DNA of 64,000 bases from Nostoc sp. NIES-4103 (lineage in GTDB: Bacteria > Cyanobacteriota > Cyanobacteriia > Cyanobacteriales > Nostocaceae): assembly GCF_002368335.1 (NCBI RefSeq), contig NZ_AP018288.1, positions 2,253,269-2,317,268 of the forward strand. The letters are read 5' to 3'. Of this stretch, positions 35,240-44,504 are shown one piece after another. Both the position numbers and the translations under genes were made by a program. The first letter of the stretch is position 1, and each line of letters opens with the position of its first letter. The notes under the pieces were generated by a model that was not told the DNA's origin, searched no databases, and worked only from the letters and a program-made list of their open reading frames with translations.

Positions 35240-35435
35240 GGGAGCAACGCTTCGGAAAGTGAGGTGGCAGAGCTGGGGGGGCTGGGGAGGCTGGGGAAGA
35301 GAAGAAATTAAGTGGATTTAGTATAGTTTTAGTAGCAAAAAGTACGATTTTTTCTTTTTTCTCCCCCAGCTCCCCCAGCTTCCCCCGCTTAAGAGCGCTC
35401 GTTTCACGACGATTTCAGAAAATCGCGTTGCTCCC
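35240..35435. mobile_element. MITE family A, copy 2 (196 bp, perfect 8-bp TSD)
   Basis: Ends GGGAGCAACGC and GCGTTGCTCCC. Flanks TTACAGCC at 35232-35239 and 35436-35443. The interior shares GCTGGGGAGGCTGGGGAAGA and AAGAAATTAAGTG with copy 3. Confidence 0.93.
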
Positions 35436-35521
35436 TTACAGCCTGTCCTCGCACCCATCATACACAAAAGAATGCGATGGCGTAACGCAAGAGCGTAGCT
35501 GATCGCATCCCACGCACCTGA

Positions 35522-35773
35522 TTAAACAGATGGTGGTTCGCTCGTCTTAAGTGCTTTTTTACTACGTTTTAACTGTTTCCAAAGTCCTTTTATTTGTTTG
35601 TAAGCTTCATGGGGGGAAGTTTTGCCACTCGTTTCTAAAGCCGTAATATAGCCAACTTTATGAGCAAATTCTTGTAAGTTGGCATTAAATATCAAGTTTT
35701 CTGGCTTAACTTGACCATAGTAACGACTACGAGGGTAGAGAAATTCATCTTTGTTGTCATTAGGTTTTAACAT
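35522..35773 (-). CDS. Conserved cyanobacterial hypothetical protein
   Basis: 83 residues from ATG 35773 (a TTG 18 nt upstream would add 6). DEFLYPRSRYYGQVKPENLIFNA and the helical C-terminus KQIKGLWKQLKRSKKAL occur in a small family widespread in cyanobacteria, whose function is not known to me. No signal peptide. It diverges from the histidine kinase fragment. Confidence 0.7.
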   Translation of the reverse strand: MLKPNDNKDEFLYPRSRYYGQVKPENLIFNANLQEFAHKVGYITALETSGKTSPHEAYKQIKGLWKQLKRSKKALKTSEPPSV

Positions 35774-35785
35774 CTTATTATTTAC

Positions 35786-36541
35786 TTGCAAATATTTGCA
35801 CCGTCAGATGCTAGTCAAATTATAGTCAAAGACCAACAAATTATGACTTCAGGCATAGGCGAGACTTATGAAGAAGAAATCTCTAATGGTAAAATCAGTT
35901 GTACTTATTTGACTACTAAAGCACCTTGGCGAGATGCGGATGGTCAGATTATTGGCATAATTGCGGTTATACGCAATATTAGCGATCGTAAAAAAGCAGA
36001 ACTACAACTCAAGCAGAGCGAAGAACGCTATCGCTACCTAATCAATGCAACTTCTGAGGTGTTTTGGATAGCTCCACCCGATGGCATCGTCACCCAGGAT
36101 AATCTGGCTTGGCGAAAATATACAGGGCAAACATGGCAGGAGTATCAAGGCACTGGATGGTTAGAGGCAATTCATCCAGAAGATAAACAGTTAATGGCGC
36201 AGTCATGGGAAGCGGCAGTTAAGACTTGCATCCCATTTGAACATGAATTTCGGTGGCGACGGCATGATGGAGAGTATCGCTACACACTCAGTCGAGGTGT
36301 CCCTGCTTTAGAAGCGGATGGCAGTATCCGAGAGTGGATTGGCACTTGCAGCGATATTCACGAGCGTAAACTTGCAGAACTTGCTCTGATCGAAGCAAAA
36401 CTTGCAGCAGAAGCCGCTAGCTATGCCAAAAGCGAATTCCTGGCAAATATGAGCCATGAATTACGCACTCCTCTTAATGGTATTCTTGGTTATGCTCAAA
36501 TTTTGCAACGTTCCAAACACATTAAAGAAGACGAGCGATAG
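35786..36541 (+). pseudogene. Histidine kinase fragment (PAS-PAS-HisKA), truncated at both ends
   Basis: 251 residues: the second half of a PAS/PAC domain (WRDADGQIIGIIAVIRNISDRKKAE), a complete PAS domain (about 75-200) and the start of HisKA with the His box FLANMSHELRTPLNGILG. It stops at TAG 36539-36541, within the dimerisation helix; no HATPase_c follows. The first frame has only a TTG and no ribosome-binding site. After the stop the DNA is unrelated. A truncated relic. Confidence 0.85.
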
Positions 36542-36871
36542 TTACTCCATACCCAAGGTCGTGCCTTTGACTGTGCTGCGATCGCACATAAGTTGTAGTA
36601 TCACTCCCGCATCCGAAACCGCCGCATCAAAGACCGCAACTGCCACTGCCTCACTGTCCACCGTATACACAACCCTGTCTGACATTCCCAGCACAATCCG
36701 CTCTTGCCTCGCCCAATTGAACCAAGCACTAACATCTCTTGTAACGGCATTCTTACCTTTAGCTCTAAAGAGTACAGCTGTTGATAAACAAGCCTGTCGG
36801 ATTTTCACACCACCCCAACAGCAATCACTTCCAGATCCCGTGCGATCGCGCTTTGGTGAACATTCTCCCAT
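36542..36871 (-). CDS. Possible hypothetical protein fragment
   Basis: 109 residues from ATG 36871. Some segments (KNAVTRDVSAWFNWARQERIVLGMSDRVVYTV) look protein-like, but there is no recognisable family, no strong ribosome-binding site and the unit abuts the broken kinase. It is either a weak gene or a relic. The following stretch to 37076 holds a 35-bp repeat (GTGAAAAAGGAGTGAGGGTG and neighbours, 36970-37010) related to 55243-55290. Confidence 0.3.
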   Translation of the reverse strand: MGECSPKRDRTGSGSDCCWGGVKIRQACLSTAVLFRAKGKNAVTRDVSAWFNWARQERIVLGMSDRVVYTVDSEAVAVAVFDAAVSDAGVILQLMCDRSTVKGTTLGME

Positions 36872-37076
36872 TTAAAATTACACAACATCGCTGGCAGCGA
36901 AAGAACTGCCTTCATGAGGGCCTGTCTTACTTCTAAAGCGATCGCTCATCTGTCTCTGACTTTTTACGGCATGTGAAAAAGGAGTGAGGGTGTTGAGTGT
37001 GGGGTGTAGTAAGACTTTCTTCAGTTCCTGACACCTATCCCCACTCAGCCACCCCCAGCCTTGACACCTCCAAGTC

Positions 37077-37175
37077 ATAAAAGCGCTCATCCGTCGATGA
37101 GCGCCCCTTCGGGGCGAAAGCGCCTAAATCCTCGGTTTGAGCCAATATATATTTGATACGGAAGAGCGCTTTTAT
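37077..37175. other. Terminator-like hairpin with a 71-nt palindromic insert, copy 1
   Basis: Outer arms ATAAAAGCGCTCATCCGT (37077-37094) and ACGGAAGAGCGCTTTTAT (37158-37175) pair with one mismatch. Between them lies a 63-nt core beginning CGATGAGCGCCCC and containing alternative hairpins CGCCCC/GGGGCG and GGCG/CGCC. The copy at 45219-45315 has the same core length and start but unrelated outer arms that also pair. It lies 126 bp beyond the minus-strand DUF4394 gene and may end its transcript. Confidence 0.75.
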
Positions 37176-37300
37176 TTTCTGGAAAACCCCTTGATGAGAG
37201 TTTTAGTACTTTCCGTGAACAGTCAGGGTATTGAATTAATCCAATGCTGTACTTAGTACCATTCCTCTCGGCATCATATTCCAAGAGACTAGATGTCTGA

Positions 37301-38176
37301 CTAACTGACGAACTTGAGGCGACGACCTACTAAAGCAAGGATACTAACACCAATCAAAGCACCAAGATTAACGCTAGGCTCAGGTACAGCAGCTGTGAGG
37401 CCAATGAGACGCCTACCGCCACCAATGGAGCCTACTAGTGTAGCAGAACCTGTGGTCAAGTCGATGGTGTATAGATTGGAGTCAGTTGTCGAGGTGGGAG
37501 TCAATGCTGCAAAGGCGGAATTTACCCCATTGTCTGTGAAGATGTCGAACCCTGCTACCGAGTCGATGTCAATTCCCAAAGAACCTATTTGCGTCAAGGT
37601 GCCATTATTAGGCGGGTTTTGTATAAACAATGCGTCTTGAACGTAGTCGATGTCATACAGCGTTGTTAAGGTTGCTGGATCTCTATCCGCATTAGTATAT
37701 GCTACACCAGTGATGTTGGGATCAAAAGGGTTGAGTGTCCCATCAACAATGACTGCACCAGTATCCACATTAATGCGGAAGTTTTGGTCATTGCCACCCA
37801 CGACCCGTAGGCGATCAGGTACTGGGTTGAAGTCTACTCCAGAAACAATTCCTCCGTTGAAGGCTGCGGAAAGGGTACTGACAAAAGAAGCAGCACCAGT
37901 AATCCGGTTAATGGTGTAGATGTTGTTGGTATCTGTCAGACCATAGATCAGATTGTTGGCTGGACGACGGTCAATGCCTACTAAAGTCCCAGTGATTCCA
38001 GTGACTGAGACAGTGCTAATACTGGAGGGACTGCTGGAGTCAAATAAAACTAGAGTGTTGTTGTCAGTTAGACCTACCAGACTAACAGCTGCCGCAGGTT
38101 TGGCGACACTGAGTAGATTAAACATGGTTGCTACAGCCAGTGTAGTGAAGATTGTACCTAGCTTAGTTAGTTTCAT
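37301..38176 (-). CDS. DUF4394 protein with PEP-CTERM-type C-terminus
   Basis: 291 residues. An N-terminal signal peptide (residues about 8-30, ending KPAAA) precedes a beta-propeller-like DUF4394 body with repeated LVGIDRRPANNLIYGLTD and GVDFNPVPDRLRVVG units. The C-terminus is VPEPSVNLGALIGVSILALVGRRLK: PEP motif, hydrophobic segment, basic tail, the PEP-CTERM sorting signal. The protein would be exported and processed by an exosortase encoded elsewhere. Probably an extracellular matrix protein. Confidence 0.88.
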   Translation of the reverse strand: MKLTKLGTIFTTLAVATMFNLLSVAKPAAAVSLVGLTDNNTLVLFDSSSPSSISTVSVTGITGTLVGIDRRPANNLIYGLTDTNNIYTINRITGAASFVSTLSAAFNGGIVSGVDFNPVPDRLRVVGGNDQNFRINVDTGAVIVDGTLNPFDPNITGVAYTNADRDPATLTTLYDIDYVQDALFIQNPPNNGTLTQIGSLGIDIDSVAGFDIFTDNGVNSAFAALTPTSTTDSNLYTIDLTTGSATLVGSIGGGRRLIGLTAAVPEPSVNLGALIGVSILALVGRRLKFVS

Positions 38177-38813
38177 CAGAAAGCCTTTTACAAGTTTTTA
38201 CTATTGTGAACAGCAAAATTCAACTAACTAGGTAAACGTAAGCACACTCTATTAAGTATGACTTTTGTTACTTATTTACTCATTAATTTTGCTTAGAAAG
38301 AATACTACTGTAAAAAATACTGTCAACTCAAGTAAAGAGAACTATCTTCATTAATTCTTTAAATATTTGTGGATTAAATTTTAGTGACTTTAACTGACCA
38401 GATGTACTTGGATAATAAGCAAAGTTTTCATTTGTTGCTAGTATAATCGACCGAATTTTCTTACTTTTCTTACTTTTGCTAATTTTTACATTTTATGGTT
38501 TTGGAACTGTTGTGGCTGAAAAATAATAATACTAGGTTAATTCTGATTGATAAGTAACTAATAGTGGATTTAAGAAGTAAGATTATTGAAGTTATTAAGA
38601 AATCTGTAAAAAAACTAACTATAAATTTAAGTAAAAAGGTGATAAAAGTAGGATTTATATGTCATAAAAAATACATATTAAACCTATTTTTCTTGTTAAC
38701 CAAGGGATAAGGAACCTACAAGTAATAAAATGCCCAACCGTATCCAATATATTTTGGCTCAACCCAAGGACTTAGGCGAAGAACGCCCTTCAAGGCGAAA
38801 GCAACGGTCAATC
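38177..38813. other. AT-rich intergenic stretch
   Basis: No gene is seen. The 3' end near 38750-38810 has GAACGCCCTTCAAGGCGAAAGC, faintly like the core of the 37-kb palindrome but with no outer arms. The DUF4394 promoter should be near 38180-38260. Confidence 0.5.
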
Positions 38814-38950
38814 GGGAGCAACGCTTCGGAAAGTGAGATAGCAGAGATGGGGAGGCTGGGGAGGCTGGGGAGGCTGGGGAAGAGGAAGAAATTAAGTGTA
38901 TTTTTCATATTTTAAGTAGCAAAAATAACTAATTTTTTTCTTTTTTTGGC
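38814..38950. mobile_element. MITE family A, copy 3 (right end missing)
   Basis: Begins GGGAGCAACGCTTCGGAAAGTGAG exactly as copy 2 (only 20 bases shared are listed: GGGAGCAACGCTTCGG) and includes GCTGGGGAGGCTGGGGAAGAG and AATTAAGTGTATTTTTC. No right terminal repeat is found; the copy stops about 14 bp from the C-terminal end of the hemopexin-repeat gene. Confidence 0.8.
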
Positions 38951-38963
38951 AAAGATATGGTTA

Positions 38964-40546
38964 TTAAATCCAATGATCTCTAATCAGATATGGATAACCC
39001 TCATCGGCTTGATCGCGATTAAGATCGTAGCGAATATACTGATTGCCTTTAAAAAAGTAGGCTTTGCCATTGCCTGCATTCAAAACGGCATCAATCCCGT
39101 CAGCGAAAGGTTCCAAACCCGGCCAAGTAGTTTCACCAATTGGATATGGATAACCTTCATTGGCTCGATTGCGATCAAGATCGTAACGAATATACTGATT
39201 GCCTTTGAAAAAGAATACTTTCCCGTTGTGGCTAAAAGCAGCATCAATTCCGTCAGCGAAAGGCTCCAAACCCGGCCAAGTAGTTCCACCAATCGGATAT
39301 GGATAACCCTCATCGGCTCGATCACTATCAAGATCGTAGCGAATATACTGATTGCCTTTGAAAAAGAAGGCTTTCCCGTTGTGGCTAAAAGCAGCATCAA
39401 TATCACTTTCAAAGAAAAGATCCACAGGGCCAAGTTTGAAATATACTTTCAAAATTGCTGCCCCTGAATCATCTGGATTTTTGAACAACCACCAGTCTTC
39501 TTTTTGTGCAAAATTCTGCAAGGCTGCTGCATCAAAACTTATCGTGCGTTGACACATGAAATCGTCCTCCATCATACCGAATATCCCTCCGAGTATCCAC
39601 CCGACGATCGCTGCAATTGCCAACAATGCAGCTGCATATTCGGCATCATCGTAAGCTGAGGCTGCCCCTGCTGCATCAGCACAACGATCAGCTACCTTGT
39701 TAACTGCGTTGGCCACAGCATCCCAACCAGACCCTTGGTCTTTTTCCCAAATTTCAACATCTATACAAATACTTTCCCTATATTTACCTTTGAAAACATA
39801 GGCATTAGAGGGGAAATAATGAGTCTCGCCCGGATCAACATCCCCATTTCCTTTGAACTATAGGTGCATTTATAACCTAAATCGCTAGCTGCTCCTACAG
39901 AAAAATAAAGCTCATCACTATTCAATTCATCTGAGTTATCACTGCAATAGAAACGAGTCATCTTAATGCCATAATTTTTCGGCTCGGTGCTAGCGAGTTG
40001 GTTCTTTTGGGCAGAAGAAGTATACCTAACGATCCCGTGTCCATAATCTTTAACAGCTTGTAGAAAAGCTTCATCGTCAGGACCGAGGGGAGCATCGGGC
40101 GGTAGTTCGTCTATATTGATAGTACGAACATTCGGTTGGCTCATCAGTTCGGGTATAATAGTGTTCAAGTCCTCTTTCAAATCAGCCTCAGTATACCTTT
40201 GTTCCAAGGGCAAACTTGCTAATTTACCCGGAAATAGAGCCTTGCGTCTTTCAGTGGTCATCTCCTGATAAATGTGACCTAATTGTTTTAGATCCTCGTC
40301 ATTATTGCAAGTACGTATCGTGTCGAGCATATTCGCTTCTAGGTCGCTCAAAGGTTCGCCCCGCTCAAAACGAGCGCAAGCGTGCAATAATACCGCTAAC
40401 ATCGCGTTACGGTTGCGATTAGTCTCAAGCTGACGCTGAAATTTTTGCACGCGAGCGGCACTAGATGAGCCATTTAACAATTCTCTCAGACGGTTAAAGC
40501 GATCGCTAGAATCAGTTGAAGAAGATTGATATTGTGATACAGTCAT
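38964..40546 (-). pseudogene. Hemopexin-repeat protein gene with a frameshift and truncated 3' end
   Basis: Two adjoining frames make one gene. From ATG 40546 the first part (FNRLRELLNGSSSAARVQ...MTRFYCSDNSDEL) is soluble; near 39840-39860 the reading continues only in the next frame (KGNGDVDPGETHYFPSN...IWEKDQGSGWDAV) into the second part. The second part has a Gly/Ala-rich hydrophobic segment (AALLAIAAIVGWILGGIFG) and then about three and a half hemopexin repeats (IDAAFSHNGKVFFFKGNQY, YPYPIGETTWPGL). The last repeat stops abruptly at RDHWI. AAGGAG precedes the ATG, and an IS5 copy lies 15 bp upstream. The total is about 527 aa. Function unknown. Confidence 0.8.
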
Positions 40547-40560
40547 GATTTCACTCCTTA

Positions 40561-41470
40561 GAGGATGTTTTAAAAGTCAAATTGAGTCAAAAATTATGCT
40601 AGTCGTCTGACCATGATACGAATCATCGCTATATATATAAAAGTCTCCGAAGTTTTGGGTAGCCTTTCATAATCTTTACTTAAACGGCGACACCAATTGA
40701 GCCATCCAAAAGTTCTTTCGACAACCCAACGCTTTGGTAAATGGACAAAACCTTTTTTCTCCAATGGTCGAAGAACAATTTCTACAATCCACCGAAACAT
40801 ATCCATCACCCAATGCATAAATTCTTCGCCTCGGTATCCTCCGTCCATCCAAATGATGTTTAACCTTTTGACGTGATTGCCTGTATTGTGAACTCGTTTG
40901 AGGACTTTTTTCGCTCCTTCACGTTCTGGAACACTTGCAGACGTTACCAAGACCCGCAAAACTAGCCCTAACAAATCTACACTTAGATGTCGCTTGCGCC
41001 CATGTATCTTTTTTCCTGCGTCATAGCCGACATCAACAGTAATCATCGTTGCTGTTTCTACTGATTGACTATCAACCGCCGCTTCTGATGGACTCTTATC
41101 ACGTCCTGAGTCTACCCTTACCCACCGATAGAGTTGGTCATGAACCTTCAACCATGTACCATCTTTTCCCCATCTCCAAAAATAACCATAAACCGTTGAC
41201 CACGCCGGAAAATCTCCTGGCAAACCTCGCCATGTACAACCTTCGCACAGAACATAGAGAATTGCATTCACGATCGCAAATAATGCTAATTTTCGGGGAC
41301 GACCCCCTGGTTTTGATTCTGGGAATAGGTCTGCAATTAATTCCCATTGTTCCCATGTCAGATTACTACGGTATGCTTTAGTCATTCGCTCACAGGGTGC
41401 TGGTTTCTACAAATTTCAGCATACGCCTTGTGAGCTTTCTTACAATACCCCCTACTTTTAAAACATCCTC
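40561..41470. mobile_element. IS5-family insertion sequence
   Basis: Terminal inverted repeats GAGGATGTTTTAAAAGT / ACTTTTAAAACATCCTC (17 bp, perfect) bound 910 bp with a single transposase gene. Flanks are TTA on the left and TGA on the right, so no matching target duplication is present, which would suggest a chimeric or rearranged copy. The left end lies 15 bp from the hemopexin-gene ATG, the right end borders the middle of an IS1634-like pseudogene. Confidence 0.9.
40594..41385 (-). CDS. IS5-family DDE transposase
   Basis: 263 residues, single frame. N-terminal TWEQWELIADLFPESKPGGRPRK is the IS5/IS427 helix-turn-helix region; the DDE residues are in AAVDSQSVET, IWMDGGYRGEE and VERTFGWLNWCRRLSKDYE. 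Intact, so the element may be active. Unlike many IS5 transposases of this group, it needs no programmed frameshift. Confidence 0.95.
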   Translation of the reverse strand: MTKAYRSNLTWEQWELIADLFPESKPGGRPRKLALFAIVNAILYVLCEGCTWRGLPGDFPAWSTVYGYFWRWGKDGTWLKVHDQLYRWVRVDSGRDKSPSEAAVDSQSVETATMITVDVGYDAGKKIHGRKRHLSVDLLGLVLRVLVTSASVPEREGAKKVLKRVHNTGNHVKRLNIIWMDGGYRGEEFMHWVMDMFRWIVEIVLRPLEKKGFVHLPKRWVVERTFGWLNWCRRLSKDYERLPKTSETFIYIAMIRIMVRRLA

Positions 41471-42097
41471 TGAGGTTGATGCTGTCAAGGCGTTAACCAA
41501 ACTATCAAAACAATTTAAATATCATCAAATTCAGTCGAGCCAAGTTACTGAAATTAAGTCTAAAAATCAAGATAATCAAGTAGAGACATCATAACAAATA
41601 TCAGCTAAGGTCTCTCAGAATGAGAGTAAAATTCATACATAAGTTCTGAGTGCAGGGCGTTTTATTATTGCCACCAATGTTTTAGAGCCAAGTGAACTTA
41701 GTAATGATTCCATGCTGAGTGAATATAAAGCCCAGCAGTCTTGTGAGAGAGGATTTGCTTTTCTAAAAGATACATTATTTTTTGCTGATAGTATTTTCTC
41801 AAAAGTCCAGAAGGAATAGAATCTCTAGGAATGATTATGGGGTCATCTCTGTTAGTATATACATTGGCTCAACGTCAAATCAGAGCCGCACTCAAAGAGT
41901 CTAAATCAACAATTAAAAATCAATTAGGTAAAGCAACTGACCATCCCACTTTACGTTGGATATTTCAACGCTTTCAGTGTATTAATTTAGTTAAACTTAA
42001 CAACGAAAAACACGTCTCTAATTGGACTCAAGAAAGAGATTTTATCCTGCATCTCTTACCAGAATATTGTCTAGTTTATTATCAATCAATTACCTAA
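41471..42097 (+). pseudogene. IS1634-like transposase remnant
   Basis: The first codons at 41471 begin mid-protein (EVDAVKALTKLSKQFKYHQIQSSQ), directly at the IS5 right end. Later frames read GRFIIATNVLEPSELSNDSMLSEYKAQQSCERGFAFLKD and MIMGSSLLVYTLAQRQIRAALKES...LGKATDHPTLRWIFQRFQ, all matching IS1634/IS4-like transposases, but in different frames and with stops. The 5' half is missing. Confidence 0.85.
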
Positions 42098-42904
42098 TTT
42101 TTTCTCTCTATTAATTTAATATCCACAATGACAATCAGCTAATTTTTTTGATTTATAGTTCTATTTTACTATGTCAATAATTTCGGTTAATCACTCAATC
42201 TATTAGTCTATTTTATAATTTCTGTCTTGAACATCTATTTCATTAATCTGTTTACTCCTATAGGTGCTATCACTTCTTATTGCTCCTTATTGAGAATCAG
42301 TTTTGATACCATTTTTGGTGATTTATTGTTTCTCAAATGTATTTTTTCACTAATATGTTTCTTTTTATTCTCAAATGTATTTTTTCTATCAGTATTTTCC
42401 CTCTGTGACAGTTAAGGGTGCGGAATGTGGGTTGCAATTATTCTCAATAATTAGGAGCGAAATACCCGTCCTACCGGGCAGAGAATTACTGCCATCATGG
42501 ATAGAATTTTTACGCATGTTGTCCAGTTTTGTCCAGGATTCCCCAAACCCTGGTAAACCCTGACCAACGTGCTAACTAATCGCTGCTGATTCTGACACGG
42601 AGGGAGCTGAGGACAGAAAAATTGGGCAGGCTTTTAAGGTTGATCGTGTCGCCCCTTAATGGGGCAGAATGCAGGAGGGAGTTAGGTCGCGGTGTTGAAT
42701 AGGGCGATCGCTTCCTTTAGCCGTGCGATCGCGGAACCTGTTTGTAACGTAATTGTTAAGGCTGTTAGTTTTTTGCGTAAAGTACAGAATTTGAAGGGAA
42801 TACTACTATATAAAGGTAACTGATATATCTAAACAAGGAGACAATAACTAAAAGTCTCCAGTATAATTACTTGTATTAAACACTGTCCCGCGCTCAATGG
42901 GGCA
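42098..42904. other. Non-coding region after the IS1634 remnant
   Basis: No gene seen. GCGATCGC sites at about 42702 and 42725. The 5' half is AT-rich and may contain the lost 3' end of the IS1634 element. The stretch 42590-42760 is GC-richer, with GGAGGGAGCTGAGG and GCAGGAGGGAGTTAGG. Confidence 0.5.
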
Positions 42905-43702
42905 ATGTTGGTTTTAAAGTTGAAGATTGATAACTTTTTTAATGCGAACCCGAACTGCATCATCGCCACTGCCCATGTAGACAGCTTCCCAACAGACCTG
43001 TCCCTGGAGCCGAACATCAGGGAACCAAACCGCAAAAGCGCCACATACCGACAAATATTCGATTCAATCACAACTGAACCAGCGAAATTCTTCTCGTGCC
43101 ATAGTGGCATAGTGCTATGTGCGAACAAGGTTAAACCCAATAACAAGAAAACTGAACTAGAGTTAGAGATTCTAGAAGCTAGCGAGGGTGGTAGCGACGG
43201 CATCATCAATGGCGGACATACGGTGCTGGCATTTGAAAGTGCGAAAAATTATAAGTACGACCTCACTCAAGCCAGGGTCAAAGTTACCATTCATATTGGG
43301 TTGCTTGAAGATGAAGCACTAGACATTGCGCTGGCTTCCAATACCACTTCGCCAGTGGATTCTAGGTCAAAAGTGAATGCTAGGGGCGATTATAAATTTA
43401 TACAACAGTATTTAGGTCAGCTCGAACGCGCAGAAGATAGAAAGTTTCGCATCGCCTACTATCAAAACCAAAGCGGGGTTCCCAAAAATGCCCAATGCAA
43501 CGTCAATCATTTACTTAGGCTGCTTAACTGCCTCAACAGGAACAAATATAATCCAGATAGCAACAAGCGGGCCAAGCACCCGCCCATGAACAGCAGCCCC
43601 AGCCAAATCACCGACGCCGAAAGGGAAAGACTTACTTTGTTGCTGCCGCTGCTCCCGAAAGCCTCTACATATCAGCCCAGAGTTACCTCAACCAACATTT
43701 GA
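42905..43702 (+). CDS. AIPR-family (abortive infection phage-resistance like) protein, possibly truncated
   Basis: 265 residues. Motifs FSCHSGIVLCANKVK and GIINGGHTVLAFESAK match the AIPR domain core (N/HSGI...NGxHT), and ALDIALASNTTSPVDSRS follows as in the family. AIPR proteins are usually 400-700 aa and some act in abortive infection; this one is short and ends close to a MITE (43763). A different frame near 43620-43730 (YFVAAAAPESLYISAQSYLNQHL) looks protein-like, so a frameshift may have cut the C-terminus. Base composition is richer in GC than surrounding DNA. Domain call moderate. Confidence 0.7.
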   Translation: MLVLKLKIDNFFNANPNCIIATAHVDSFPTDLSLEPNIREPNRKSATYRQIFDSITTEPAKFFSCHSGIVLCANKVKPNNKKTELELEILEASEGGSDGIINGGHTVLAFESAKNYKYDLTQARVKVTIHIGLLEDEALDIALASNTTSPVDSRSKVNARGDYKFIQQYLGQLERAEDRKFRIAYYQNQSGVPKNAQCNVNHLLRLLNCLNRNKYNPDSNKRAKHPPMNSSPSQITDAERERLTLLLPLLPKASTYQPRVTSTNI

Positions 43703-43762
43703 TGAAGATGGTTAACTCCAAGGGCGAAAATTTGGTGCTGACTTCGGGGTGATGAGAGGGGG

Positions 43763-43950
43763 GGGAGCAACGCGAAAATGTTAGATCATCACTTTTTGGA
43801 GCAGGGGGAGCAGGGGGAGTAAAGAGAGAATTTAGTAACCTTTGCTACTATAAATACTTCAAAATACACTTAATTTATTTCTCCTCCCCTGTCTCAAGAG
43901 CCTCAAGAGCCTCAAGAGCTTGCCCACCTCACTCTCATCGCATTGCTCCC
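43763..43950. mobile_element. MITE family A, copy 4 (188 bp)
   Basis: Ends GGGAGCAACGCG and GCATTGCTCCC. Flanks AGAGGGGG (43755-43762) and AGGGAGGG (43951-43958) agree at six of eight positions, so an aged target duplication is likely. Interior ATACACTTAATTT is shared with copy 1. Confidence 0.85.
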
Positions 43951-44017
43951 AGGGAGGGATGCGATGTCTAACGACAAGCCAAAGCAGCGCATCTACGCAC
44001 ATAATAATGATAAAAAT

Positions 44018-44041
44018 AAAAGCCCCATTTTGGGGCTTTTA
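44018..44041 (-). terminator. Bidirectional intrinsic terminator
   Basis: AAAAGCCCCA TTT TGGGGCTTTT hairpin: perfect stem with A run on one side, T run on the other. It lies 20 bp beyond the minus-strand pseudogene (stop at 44061), whose transcript it would end. Confidence 0.85.
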
Positions 44042-44060
44042 AAATAATTAGCTTTTAGCT

Positions 44061-44417
44061 TTATCTGGTGCTTTCTGTTTGAGTTTCTTCATCAAAAACA
44101 GTACTATCAGCTTGGCTACTACCAATGAAATAATTTGGCAGAGCTTTTATCTGTAGAGAATCTGTTTTTGATAAACGCAATGTTTCTAAATATTCAGGAA
44201 TTTGTATATCTTCATTAGTTGAAGTTTTTACACAGTATTTATACTACTGTAATTTTCCTTGCCATTCTTTATTAGCTAGAAAAATAATATTTTCTGCTAA
44301 ATCTAAGTTAATTAAAGGAATTATTACTAAAATTTCTAAAAAATTGTCTGCTCTTTGCAATAGATAAAATTCCATTTCTGATTTAACAATTTCTAAAACT
44401 TTTTTCATAGATATCAT
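44061..44417 (-). pseudogene. Hypothetical protein gene with in-frame TAG
   Basis: ATG 44417 (or 44408) reads KKVLEIVKSEMEFYLLQRAD and then IIFLANKEWQGKLQ, TAG at 44244-44246, then the same frame resumes YKYCVKTSTNEDIQIPEYLETLRLSKTDSLQIKALPNYFI to TAA at 44061. The protein would be 118 aa. Only a single C-to-T change (CAG to TAG) is needed to explain it. Unknown function; the terminator just downstream supports a once-expressed gene. Confidence 0.7.
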
Positions 44418-44504
44418 TTGTTTATTTATTAGTGTGTTTGTAGGTAGATTGACTTGCTCTTAAGTGTGCAATCGCTCCTTAATAATGAAGCGCGATCGCT
44501 TTAA

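Noticed and set aside
37091..37160. Hammerhead ribozyme in the palindrome core (GAUGAG-stem-CGAAA with UA before the outer arm)
   Set aside because: Topology is suggestive, but the conserved CU before GAUGA is UC and no stem III can form between GAAA and the UA; both copies share this, so no canonical ribozyme is claimed.
38730..38915. 61-residue plus-strand frame
   Set aside because: Half of it is MITE A sequence; no independent support.
34678..44246. Programmed stop readthrough or recoding (TAA at 34678, TAG at 44244)
   Set aside because: Different stop codons, different genes, no shared context, and surrounding genes are also broken; decay is simpler.
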